DNA of 64,000 bases, from assembly GCF_042683745.1 (NCBI RefSeq), contig NZ_JBHUJX010000018.1, positions 248,001 through 312,000 of the forward strand, written 5' to 3'. The stretch's first letter is position 1; every line of letters begins with the position of its first letter. This document shows, one piece after another, positions 8,096 to 15,488 of the stretch. The notes beneath the pieces are model-generated. The model searched no databases and was not told the origin of the DNA. It saw nothing but the letters and a program-made list of their open reading frames with translations. Position numbers and translations under genes: made by a program. This stretch comes from Pseudoneobacillus sp042683745 (GTDB taxonomy: Bacteria; Bacillota; Bacilli; Bacillales; Cytobacillaceae).

Positions 8096-9256
8096 TTATG
8101 GTAAATATTTCACTTTCCAAATTCCAGAAGAATTCTGAAAAAACTCGATCTTTACATTCTTATGATCATCGAACGTAACATAGGCACTATCTTCATCTAT
8201 CATCATTCCAAAATCAGAAACTTTTTCTCTCATTTTCTCAAATAATCTATGTTCTTCTTCAAAGTTTTCCTCAATGGTTTGCTCTGTAAAAGTTTTATAA
8301 TCTGGAAGTTCTGATCCTTCTAGCAAAAAGTATATAATTTCAAGATTCCCATATTCAAACGCTTGCCAATAGAGTCGGAATACATCCATTGGACCTAAAC
8401 CTTTAAGGTCTGTTTCTTCTCTAGAAGTCACCAATTTCTTATAAAGTGGTTTTAACTCTTCTGTTAAAATTTGAAATTCTTTGAAAGCTTCAATTGGCGG
8501 AGTGCGCTTGATTTTACTTCCATTTAGTTTAACGATTTGTCCCCTATCAAAGTATTTTTTTAAAACGGGATCTTTATATATAGCATAGTGTGCAACTGTC
8601 ACCATTGCATCCTTTTTAATACCAGGTTTTAACTGTAAATACTCGGTCAAGTTCTCTATCGGACTAGCGAGAATGATGAATGGATCTCTTTCAATCCCCT
8701 TAACAATTGGAAGTTTAAGAAGGGAGGTTTCGTTGGGATAAAAGGCTACTCTTTCCCCTTCTTCATTTCCACCGTCTAAAGAAACTAATTCCAAAACTCC
8801 CTCTAATTCCATTTCACCATTAAAATTAAGTGAAAAATAATCATCCGCGTCAGATTCTGCATTTTCACTTATATCAACTAACTCAACCTCAAGCTCATTC
8901 ATTTTATCTCCAACTTTTACTACTTTTGGATCAATATTCGGTCTCGCCTTTTCTTCCCCATTTCTCACTTTATCATCTGGAACTGAATCTGGATTCTGAC
9001 CTACGTTTATATCATTTGAATCTTTTGGGAACAGTCCTCCTAAAACATCACTGAAAAAAGGACTCGATAAAAGTACAAATAATATGCCCGCGGTACAGGT
9101 TGCTAAGATGGGAACAAACTTAAAAGATCTATTTCTACTTACTTTAACTTCTTCTAATTTCATTCTTATTTTGTTTTTATCTTTATCGGTAAAGATATTT
9201 TGATCTGAAATATACGTATCGAGCTCCTCTTTCAGATTGAACAGATTTTTCTCCAT
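8096..9256 (-). CDS. Probable anti-sigma factor, single-pass membrane protein
   Basis: A 386-residue protein with a short cytoplasmic N-terminal segment, one membrane helix at about residues 48-68 (FVPILATCTAGILFVLL), then an acidic linker and a long extracellular domain. Its gene overlaps the end of the ECF sigma gene by one base, the usual arrangement for a sigma factor and its membrane anti-sigma factor. No zinc-binding HxxxCxxC motif is seen, so it would be an RsiX/RsiV-like or other type. The extracellular domain is not recognised. Role inferred from position and topology. Confidence 0.65.
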   Translation of the reverse strand: MEKNLFNLKEELDTYISDQNIFTDKDKNKIRMKLEEVKVSRNRSFKFVPILATCTAGILFVLLSSPFFSDVLGGLFPKDSNDINVGQNPDSVPDDKVRNGEEKARPNIDPKVVKVGDKMNELEVELVDISENAESDADDYFSLNFNGEMELEGVLELVSLDGGNEEGERVAFYPNETSLLKLPIVKGIERDPFIILASPIENLTEYLQLKPGIKKDAMVTVAHYAIYKDPVLKKYFDRGQIVKLNGSKIKRTPPIEAFKEFQILTEELKPLYKKLVTSREETDLKGLGPMDVFRLYWQAFEYGNLEIIYFLLEGSELPDYKTFTEQTIEENFEEEHRLFEKMREKVSDFGMMIDEDSAYVTFDDHKNVKIEFFQNSSGIWKVKYLP

Positions 9257-9828
9257 TATATCGTCACCTCAATTTCTTTGATAAAAACATCCTTAAGCTT
9301 CTTTCTTCCACGGTGCAATCTTGATTTAGCGGTATTTTCGCTAATTGATAATATTTGAGAGATTTCTTGAATTGAAAATTCTCGATAATAAAATAAAAGT
9401 AAAATCTCACGGTATTTTAAAGGCAGTCCCAGTATTTTTTTAATCATTTCTACACTCTCATCATTGAGAGTAACAATTGCTTCTGGGGAATGAAAATGAA
9501 TCATATTGGGTTCATTTTCATTCCCAAAAAGTCTCACTTTCCGATAATGCCAGCTCTTAAAAAAGTCTTTACACTTATTAATTGCAATGGAATACATCCA
9601 AGTTTTTATTGAAGAGTGACCGTTAAAACTATGTAACTTTAAATAGACATTCACAAAAACTTCTTGTGTAATATCCTCGGCAGTTATAGCATTTTTCGTA
9701 TAGGTAAATATAAATCTCTTAATCTCTTCTCCATATTCATCCATAATTAATTCCAAAGCTTTATCAGCTTCCATCGTATGAATATAGGACCACTTATCGC
9801 AACAATGCTCATCCCTAAGATTTTCCAT
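9256..9828 (-). CDS. ECF-type RNA polymerase sigma factor
   Basis: A 190-residue sigma-70 family protein. Region 2 includes FTYTKNAITAEDITQEVFVNVYLKL and SIKTWMYSIAINKCKDFFKSW; region 4 includes LPLKYREILLLFYYREFSIQEISQILSISENTAKSRLHRGRKKL. The start at 9828 follows AAGGAGG. A well-formed ECF promoter lies at 9854-9880 directly upstream, so the gene probably activates itself, and the overlapping downstream gene would hold it inactive at the membrane. The inducing signal is unknown. Confidence 0.92.
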   Translation of the reverse strand: MENLRDEHCCDKWSYIHTMEADKALELIMDEYGEEIKRFIFTYTKNAITAEDITQEVFVNVYLKLHSFNGHSSIKTWMYSIAINKCKDFFKSWHYRKVRLFGNENEPNMIHFHSPEAIVTLNDESVEMIKKILGLPLKYREILLLFYYREFSIQEISQILSISENTAKSRLHRGRKKLKDVFIKEIEVTI

Positions 9829-9853
9829 AATAACCTCCTTTTGCTACTCCTTT

Positions 9854-9880
9854 GACGAAGCTTAGCAGATTGAGGTTGCA
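9854..9880 (-). promoter_or_regulatory. ECF sigma promoter upstream of the sigma gene
   Basis: On the minus strand TGCAACC (9874-9880) is followed 17 bp after its AAC core by CGTC (9854-9857). AAC-N16/17-CGTC is the usual extracytoplasmic-function promoter. It lies about 25 bp before the sigma start codon. Confidence 0.65.
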
Positions 9881-10006
9881 AAAATAACTTTTTAATATTT
9901 CCTTTATCATTCTTATTATTACTTCCTCAACTAAAAAAAAACGTACATTAGTCCCATTATTCTAAATCTAAACCATATATAAATTTTAATAGAAAGATGA
10001 ATTCAT

Positions 10007-10038
10007 AAAAAAAGACATCCGAAAGTAGTTTCGATGTC
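10007..10038 (-). terminator. Terminator of MFS gene
   Basis: GACATC-CGAAA pairs with TTTCGATGTC (one bulge), with a run of seven T on the minus strand. It lies downstream of the exporter gene and upstream of the sigma operon. Confidence 0.75.
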
Positions 10039-10111
10039 AATTTTTATTAGCATTTTATAGGTAATTTACTTTATTTGTTCCTCTTTGTATTCGAACAATG
10101 TTAACTAATTA

Positions 10112-11371
10112 TTACTCCTTTGCCCCAACTGCCTCCAGCTGCTCCTGTTCTTTTTGATTATAGATCGGTAAAATAAAGACTAAACCAATGAAGAACAAAA
10201 CTGCAGCAATTTCAAACATCGTAACTAATGAAAATTGTTCCTTTAAAATACCTGCCACACTCATGGTTAAAACCATTGAGCCAGCAAATAGTGGGCTTAG
10301 TATCCCATTTACCCTTCCGATAAAAGCTTCTTCTGTTTTTTTCAAAATTAAAGTATTAATACCGATTTGGATACAAGGCATCATTAATCCATTGAAAAAT
10401 TCAGCAGTTAATGTAAGCCATAAATTAGTTGAATAACCCATGACAGCTAACCCAATCGCATTGATGAGCATTCCTGCTACAAGCAGTCTTTGAGGAGCCA
10501 CATTTTTGGCAAAAATCATTGCCGCCGCTCCACCTAAAATCATACCTGCACCATTAATCATAAGTAACCATTGAAGATTTTCCTTTGGCAAGCCTAATTG
10601 CTCCGTCACAAGGAAAATCGATAAGGGTTGAATAAAACCAATACCAAGCCCCGCAGCCATAAAACATAATCCCAATAGGCTTAATTCTTTTTTTCCTAGA
10701 ACGTATTTAATTCCGCCTTTCATTTCTTGCCATAAAGTTGATCCTGTGGCTTCTTCCATCTTGTGATCTTTTGGTAAGTAAGCAAGTGCTCCAGCAGAAA
10801 GTAAAAAGGCAATACCTGTAATGGTTATCGAAACTTCGATTCCAAGAGATTGGAAGACAAAGGTTCCAATAATCGGACCTAAAACCATGAAGATCGCAAA
10901 GATTGTTTGATAAACGGACATACCTTGCTGTACTTGATCTCCAGTTAAATGCATTTTAAATAGCTTCATCCCTGAAGGCTGGGAGAACTGTGACAGAATC
11001 GCTGAAATTAATGTGGCGAAGAACACAACTTTCCACGTGCCAAGAACGAGCGTTGCTAACACTGCAAATACAGAAACCGCACTTAAAATATCGCACCAAA
11101 CCATCGTCTTTTTCGGACGCCAACGGTCAGCAAACGTTCCACCAATAAATGAAAAGATAAAGATTGGCGCAAACTCTGCCACAGAAATCATTGAAACCGC
11201 AAAGGCATCCCCTTTTGTTTGTTCCATCACAAATAACAATACCGCAAAATTCCGAATCCAAATTCCAACTTGTAAAAACAGTCCGGAAACGATAATCGCC
11301 TGAAAGACACGATTACGAAACAAACTGGACGACGAGGCAGATCCATTTAAATTGTCTATACTTTTTTCCAA
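10112..11371 (-). CDS. MFS transporter, probable drug exporter
   Basis: A 419-residue, 12-helix major facilitator protein. It has the family A-like motif in the first loop (GGTFADRWRPKKTM) and resembles Mef/YkuC-type exporters. The start is a TTG at 11371, 8 nt after a perfect AGGAGG; the longer reading frame from 11419 lacks a ribosome site. The AGGAGG can be masked by an upstream CCTCCT (see 11380-11406), so translation may be controlled. An inverted repeat at 11473-11492 could be a repressor site. The substrate is unknown; macrolides or related drugs are only a guess. Confidence 0.85.
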   Translation of the reverse strand: MEKSIDNLNGSASSSSLFRNRVFQAIIVSGLFLQVGIWIRNFAVLLFVMEQTKGDAFAVSMISVAEFAPIFIFSFIGGTFADRWRPKKTMVWCDILSAVSVFAVLATLVLGTWKVVFFATLISAILSQFSQPSGMKLFKMHLTGDQVQQGMSVYQTIFAIFMVLGPIIGTFVFQSLGIEVSITITGIAFLLSAGALAYLPKDHKMEEATGSTLWQEMKGGIKYVLGKKELSLLGLCFMAAGLGIGFIQPLSIFLVTEQLGLPKENLQWLLMINGAGMILGGAAAMIFAKNVAPQRLLVAGMLINAIGLAVMGYSTNLWLTLTAEFFNGLMMPCIQIGINTLILKKTEEAFIGRVNGILSPLFAGSMVLTMSVAGILKEQFSLVTMFEIAAVLFFIGLVFILPIYNQKEQEQLEAVGAKE

Positions 11372-11379
11372 AATAAAAA

Positions 11380-11406
11380 CCTCCTGTAAAATTTCTGAAT
11401 AGGAGG
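11380..11406 (-). promoter_or_regulatory. Ribosome site masked by a complementary CCTCCT
   Basis: The MFS ribosome site AGGAGG (11380-11385) is exactly complementary to CCTCCT 15 nt upstream (11401-11406 on the minus strand). Folding would hide the ribosome site. A short frame (11356-11439, ATG start, 27 codons) reads straight across this hairpin; its own ribosome site is weak. Confidence 0.45.
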
Positions 11407-11472
11407 CCGTACAATACAAAAATCAATAAAGAATCTCATTTCCCACTTAGAAAGAAATGAATATCAATTGGC

Positions 11473-11492
11473 TTTGTATATAAATGTACAAA
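11473..11492. promoter_or_regulatory. Inverted repeat, candidate repressor site
   Basis: TTTGTA and TACAAA are separated by 8 bp about 100 bp upstream of the MFS start. The size and symmetry suit a TetR- or MarR-type operator. No regulator gene is adjacent. Confidence 0.35.
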
Positions 11493-11621
11493 CTAACCCC
11501 ATTCAGAAAAAAATAGATCGTATGAATAACGAATTTTTTCAAAAAATAGGATTAATTGTTCATCTGCTCAAAGCCACCTTCCATTTTGTACATAAAATAC
11601 TAAATGATTTCCAATATTAAA

Positions 11622-12656
11622 TCAAGATTTTTCTTTTCTAATTGGTTGGATTTTCAAGTAAGTTACCATCCTCCAAATCCATTCAAGTGGCCCAAATTGA
11701 AAGAATCGTAACCACAGGCTGCTAAAGATTAGTTGAATGACAAGAATGGATAAACAAAGATAGAGTGATTGCACATATGAAATGTTTCCGTATAGATTAA
11801 ACAACTGACCGGCTAATAATATGAAAGCCGTCTGCAAAACGTAGTTTGTTAATGCCATTCGTCCGTAATTTCTTAACGGTAACAATATCTTTTGAAAAAA
11901 TGACCAATGTAACAGTAAGCAGATGAGACTGATGTAAAAGGCTGAGACAATCGGTCCGACCATGATTCCGATATTTTTAAACGTATTAGACTGCTCTATA
12001 TTCCGATCATCCATTCCACCTAAATTCATGAAATCAAATGGATTCCCTGGGACATTTTTCCACTGATAAAATAGAGCGATACCACTCAATACAAATAAAA
12101 TGACTGTCATTGGAATAAGCTTTTGCTTTTGGTTTGGTAAATTTTCAAATACCCGATATTGCCCAGCAGTCAGTCCTAGTAAAATCAATGGGAAAACCAA
12201 TAATAATTTTGCTGAGATTAAACTAAAAAGAACGAGAAAAGCTATTCCAATCACGAGATTTATTTCTTTTTTCACTTTGTAAAAAGGTAAGACAAAAAGC
12301 CCGAAAACCGAATAAACTGTTAATGCCTCACCTGGCTGAAAAGTAAAGTGTACAACTCCCATAAGAAACATCGCCAATATTCTTCGCAAAAATAAAGCGG
12401 TGCCATTCTTCCCTTTTTCCTTAGCCCGCGATAAAAACAAATAAAACCCAACTCCAAATAAAAAGGAAAATATCGTGTAAAATCGTCCTTCTATAAATAA
12501 GAACAGAAATCTTTGATAAGCTGCATCTAAAGTGTGTGGTGAGGGGGTCGTGACCAAAAGCAACGGTAAGACATTGACAAGAATAATTCCGATCAAGGCT
12601 GTCCCTCTTAAATAATCTAAGATGCTAATTCGTTTATTTATGTCAATTGAATTCAT
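11622..12656 (-). CDS. DUF418 domain membrane protein (YeiB/YxaH-like)
   Basis: A protein of about 344 residues with roughly nine membrane helices. It has the N-terminal LDYLRGTALIGIILVNVLPLL segment and the C-terminal DUF418 region (NYGRMALTNYVLQTAFILL, FGPLEWIWRMVTYLKIQPIRK). Members are acyltransferase-like inner membrane proteins of unknown function. The start MNSIDINKRISILDYLRG at 12656 is preferred over the longer frame from 12707. It is divergent from the Fur-controlled gene; the Fur site lies about 120 bp upstream and could also affect it. Confidence 0.85.
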   Translation of the reverse strand: MNSIDINKRISILDYLRGTALIGIILVNVLPLLLVTTPSPHTLDAAYQRFLFLFIEGRFYTIFSFLFGVGFYLFLSRAKEKGKNGTALFLRRILAMFLMGVVHFTFQPGEALTVYSVFGLFVLPFYKVKKEINLVIGIAFLVLFSLISAKLLLVFPLILLGLTAGQYRVFENLPNQKQKLIPMTVILFVLSGIALFYQWKNVPGNPFDFMNLGGMDDRNIEQSNTFKNIGIMVGPIVSAFYISLICLLLHWSFFQKILLPLRNYGRMALTNYVLQTAFILLAGQLFNLYGNISYVQSLYLCLSILVIQLIFSSLWLRFFQFGPLEWIWRMVTYLKIQPIRKEKS

Positions 12657-12776
12657 AACGATTTTTTTCCTCTCGTTTCCTTTTCTATATTTTACTATAT
12701 AAATCAACGAAACTCTTTATTATTTTGGCATCTTAGCACGTCACATTTTCGTCATCATTTAGGAAGGAAAACCCTA

Positions 12777-12805
12777 TTGACAATGATTCTCATTATCTTT
12801 AAAAT
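12777..12805 (+). promoter_or_regulatory. Sigma-A promoter overlapped by a Fur box
   Basis: TTGACA (12777-12782), a 17-bp spacer and TAAAAT (12800-12805) form a strong promoter. Its spacer contains GACAATGATTCTCATTATC at 12779-12797, 17 of 19 positions matching the Fur consensus GATAATGATTATCATTATC. Iron-loaded Fur should block it, so the downstream gene should be induced by iron starvation. Confidence 0.8.
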
Positions 12806-12846
12806 TCTTGGTAAGAACAACAAGATGTATCAGCGGGGGGAACAAC

Positions 12847-13326
12847 ATGTTTAACATGCTTTTTGGGTTGAAGGATATTTATACCGTTATTTCAAATCAT
12901 CGGAAAATAGGCGGTGCGGCAGAAGCAGATGAAATTCGATTAACTTCTGGTGAAATCTACATTCACCCAGTTTTTACAAATGTTGATATCTCTAAAGGCC
13001 AATATGTTTCCGTCGGATTTATTGATGAAAATGGGGTAAATATTATTGCCCATATTGATCAAATTGCAGTCATTAAAGGATTACAGCATAAATTAATATG
13101 TCAGCTCAATAACCTATATATTAAACAAATGATGGTTCGCGATACATTACAATACTTACAAAAATTATGTGAAATAAATGCCGGATTTGTAACTCAAACA
13201 TTTAAAAAAGAAGCATTGAAGCTTGTTCGCGACGTTAGCGTGAAAGAACTTAACAAGCATAATATTTCCCTTCCATTTCCTGTGGAAGATAATTTAGTTC
13301 ATCTAAATAATCGATTATTTGCATAG
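12847..13326 (+). CDS. Unrecognised protein under a Fur-box promoter
   Basis: A 159-residue soluble protein I do not recognise. Residues about 20-75 look beta-rich (EIRLTSGEIYIHPVF, GQYVSVGFIDENGVNIIAHID). Residues about 80-140 look helical (QLNNLYIKQMMVRDTLQYLQKL). There are two Cys and no obvious metal motif, signal peptide or membrane segment. The ATG at 12847 follows a G-rich ribosome site; an upstream in-frame start at 12808 has none. The Fur-box promoter makes it an iron-response gene, and it sits beside the IMEF encapsulin iron store. Function is unknown. Confidence 0.8.
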   Translation: MFNMLFGLKDIYTVISNHRKIGGAAEADEIRLTSGEIYIHPVFTNVDISKGQYVSVGFIDENGVNIIAHIDQIAVIKGLQHKLICQLNNLYIKQMMVRDTLQYLQKLCEINAGFVTQTFKKEALKLVRDVSVKELNKHNISLPFPVEDNLVHLNNRLFA

Positions 13327-13327
13327 A

Positions 13328-13361
13328 AAAAAACGAGGTTTCGTGATGAAACCTCGTTTTT
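13328..13361. terminator. Terminator after the Fur-controlled gene
   Basis: An 11-bp perfect stem AACGAGGTTTC/GAAACCTCGTT has a 5-nt loop and is flanked by A- and T-runs. It can work in both directions, but lies just after the plus-strand stop codon. Confidence 0.85.
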
Positions 13362-13379
13362 CTATTTAGCTATGATACC

Positions 13380-13587
13380 TTCTTAGTGACCGTTTTTTCT
13401 CTTTTTCTGGGTTACGGGCTCTATGAGCACTTCTTAGTGACCGCTTTTTCCCTTTTTCTCGGTTTGCGGGCAATAAGAGCACTTCTTAGTGACCACATTT
13501 TCCCTTTTTCTGGGTTGGCGAGCAATATGAGCACTTCTTAATGAGCTCCTTTTCCTTTTTTCACAATTCGCAGGCACTATGACACCC
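13380..13587. repeat. Four tandem copies of a ~52-bp intergenic repeat
   Basis: Units start at 13380, 13431, 13483 and 13535. Each begins TTCTTAGTGACC (the last TTCTTAATGAGC), has two T-rich runs, then GGGTT-type and GAGCAC-type segments. Copies 1-3 are close, copy 4 is degenerate, and a partial fifth TTCTAATAG merges into the ferredoxin stop codon. The unit length (51-52) is not a multiple of three and no frame is shared, so it is not coding. Copies abut with no variable spacers, so it is not CRISPR. Confidence 0.85.
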
Positions 13588-13589
13588 TT

Positions 13590-13946
13590 CTAATAGATTT
13601 GCACCTGGCATGCCAAGCGATAGCCTTCGTTTAACTCCTTTTGTAGCTTTTTTTGTTCTTGTTCATTCGGATTTGATAGTCGGTGCGCATCTTCAATCTT
13701 CACCTTACATTGACCACAAGTTCCTTTGAGACATTTATACTGCAATGGTTTTCCTTGCGCTAATGCTACTTCTAATAAATTTCCTTTTAAAGGTGTAATC
13801 TCATAGCTTTGCTCATTTTGCATGATCACGATTTTAGGCGATCCTACTTTTTCAACTTTTAGTGGAGTAGGTTCAAAAACGCTACTCTCTAAAGGATTAA
13901 CATTTCCAGGAATAAGTGAACCCACTGTAAACACTCTTTTATCCAA
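13590..13946 (-). CDS. [2Fe-2S] ferredoxin carrying an encapsulin-targeting peptide
   Basis: A 118-residue plant-type ferredoxin. Cluster ligands are Cys in YKCLKGTCGQCK (C-x4-C-x2-C) and the last Cys in LACQ. The N-terminus reads VFTVGSLIPGN, repeating the FTVGSLI found at the C-terminus of the IMEF cargo, so it should be packed into the shell. It uses a TTG start 6 nt after the encapsulin stop, with its ribosome site inside the encapsulin end, which implies coupled translation. Ferredoxins of this type in IMEF operons have been proposed to reduce stored iron for release; that role is inferred here. Confidence 0.88.
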   Translation of the reverse strand: MDKRVFTVGSLIPGNVNPLESSVFEPTPLKVEKVGSPKIVIMQNEQSYEITPLKGNLLEVALAQGKPLQYKCLKGTCGQCKVKIEDAHRLSNPNEQEQKKLQKELNEGYRLACQVQIY

Positions 13947-13952
13947 TGAGCA

Positions 13953-14801
13953 TTACCTTCCCGGGTCTTCTAACGTACAGATAGCTGATGGACGCTTGAT
14001 TCGTAATACGACCGTTTCATATACACGAAACGGATGATTCATCCCTTCCTGTCCCATATAAGCAGTATCGAAATCCTCTGACACGGCAAGGTCAAGATTA
14101 TTACGCCCTGTATTGAGCAGCACACCTGTCTTCCCTTTTAACACCGATGATTGGAATACACCATCTGTTACTAGTTCTCGAACATGCTCAATTTCAAGCA
14201 CATTTGTATCACGATGTACCCGATGCAAGAGTGAATAAAGCTCTGGTGACAGCACTAAAGCAAATGGTCCATTATGATTCATTTCAAGTAATTTACTTCT
14301 AGCATCAACAATATCTTGAAACGCGTTGCCCGATTCTAACCATTCGCCAAGTAAATGGGTTAACCGTCCATGAACATTCATCAATCCAGGGATGTCAAAC
14401 TCCTTAGCACCGTGGAAAATCATTTGATCTTCTAATCGTGCCACATCGCGTGCCGCATTCGCAGCTACTGAAAAATCAATCGGAATATCCAAAACTTTCG
14501 CCTGTTCTAAATCACGCCAGAACAGAACGAAATCTTTATACAATAACGGAATCGTATGATTCACTCGTTTACTGGACTCAATATCCGTATCAAAGGAGCC
14601 TTGAAAATCCATTTTTGCTTCAAGGCTTTCTGTGAAAATATCATTAAAAATGCTTTGTACCCCTCTTCCAAGAGGTCCGTATAATTCAATAAAGCGCCGT
14701 CCGACCAATTGTCTGCGAGCTGCATCTATAACCGTTTTATCTAATTGAGTAAAATCATTAGATGTTAACGGTGCATCTGGATATAATTGTGACTTATTCA
14801 T
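13953..14801 (-). CDS. Family 1 encapsulin shell protein
   Basis: A 282-residue HK97-fold shell protein of the linocin/CFP29 family. Recognisable elements are the N-terminal helix DAARRQLVGRRFIELYGPLG that lines the cargo-binding pocket, the central NHTIPLLYKDFVLFWRDLEQA region, and the C-terminal RVYETVVLRIKRPSAICTL strand. In IMEF systems such shells form large cages that store iron. It follows the cargo gene by 15 nt and precedes the ferredoxin by 6 nt. The start follows a GAGAGGAAAG-type ribosome site. Confidence 0.93.
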   Translation of the reverse strand: MNKSQLYPDAPLTSNDFTQLDKTVIDAARRQLVGRRFIELYGPLGRGVQSIFNDIFTESLEAKMDFQGSFDTDIESSKRVNHTIPLLYKDFVLFWRDLEQAKVLDIPIDFSVAANAARDVARLEDQMIFHGAKEFDIPGLMNVHGRLTHLLGEWLESGNAFQDIVDARSKLLEMNHNGPFALVLSPELYSLLHRVHRDTNVLEIEHVRELVTDGVFQSSVLKGKTGVLLNTGRNNLDLAVSEDFDTAYMGQEGMNHPFRVYETVVLRIKRPSAICTLEDPGR

Positions 14802-14815
14802 AATCTCTTTCCTCT

Positions 14816-15379
14816 CTAAATTAAACTACCAACCGTAAAACCTTTTCTCTGTTTGGATCCAATATCTACTGTTGTTACAGAAGTGGACCGATCTAAGTGA
14901 TCATGATGCTCATCATGGTGTGCGTGCGGATCAACGTAATCGTGGTCAAAACGACTATTGATTTCATTTAACATCGTTTTCACTTGCTGATAATCCTTAT
15001 AGGATACTTCTCTTAATTGATTAAGTAGTGTACTCCGCTCCACATCCTTAAATCGAAACAACGCTAAATCAAGATGCTCGACAAAATTATGTAACCCGAA
15101 TTTTTCAAGATTTAATTCCTGCAATAAACGGTTAAACTCATTATTCGTTGGCGTAAAATCTGACTCGTCCTTATCCTGTTCGAACTTACTGATAAGTGGA
15201 ATAAGCACCACCAAACGAGATAACCGTTGTTCCTCTTCTTCATATATATGATGGTAATACAATCTCTCATGGTCATCAGTTGCGTTTTGAATTACCGGAT
15301 CGAGCATATTCATAAACTTTTCAATGGCATCCTTCGTCGTTGTGAAAATGTGATAAAAAATCTTTAGTTCCTCTTTCAC
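14816..15379 (-). CDS. IMEF encapsulin cargo, ferritin-like ferroxidase
   Basis: A 187-residue helical protein of the Iron-Mineralizing Encapsulin-associated Firmicute (IMEF) family. It has the helix YYHHIYEEEEQRLSRL with probable iron ligands, a His/Asp-rich linker (DPHAHHDEHHDHLD), and ends with the targeting peptide GFTVGSLI. It oxidises ferrous iron for mineral storage inside the shell. The start is a GTG at 15379, 8 nt after AGGGGG, giving MKEELKIF, as in the Quasibacillus family member from memory. A longer frame from 15415 adds 12 residues without a better ribosome site. It is the first gene of the operon. Confidence 0.92.
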   Translation of the reverse strand: MKEELKIFYHIFTTTKDAIEKFMNMLDPVIQNATDDHERLYYHHIYEEEEQRLSRLVVLIPLISKFEQDKDESDFTPTNNEFNRLLQELNLEKFGLHNFVEHLDLALFRFKDVERSTLLNQLREVSYKDYQQVKTMLNEINSRFDHDYVDPHAHHDEHHDHLDRSTSVTTVDIGSKQRKGFTVGSLI

Positions 15380-15417
15380 TCCCTGCACCCCCTCTAAATT
15401 TCTACTAATTTCCATTA

Positions 15418-15442
15418 TTGCCCTGAAAGACTTTTTTAAAAC
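15418..15442 (-). promoter_or_regulatory. Possible sigma-B promoter of the encapsulin operon
   Basis: GTTTTA (15437-15442), a 13-bp spacer and GGGCAA (15418-15423) resemble the general stress consensus GTTTAA-N12/15-GGGWAW, with one mismatch in each box. It lies in the short gap between the upstream terminator and the cargo gene, where the operon promoter must be. No good sigma-A promoter was seen there. Confidence 0.45.
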
Positions 15443-15446
15443 TCAC

Positions 15447-15485
15447 AAAAAAAGCTAACGAGGTCTTTCAACCTTCGTTAGCTTT
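15447..15485 (-). terminator. Terminator of the GGDEF gene
   Basis: AAAGCTAACGA pairs with TCGTTAGCTTT, followed by seven T on the minus strand. It separates the cyclase gene from the encapsulin operon. Confidence 0.85.
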
Positions 15486-15488
15486 GCA

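Noticed and set aside
13380..13587. CRISPR-like repeat array
   Set aside because: Copies are contiguous with no unique spacers, they drift in sequence, and no cas genes are present.
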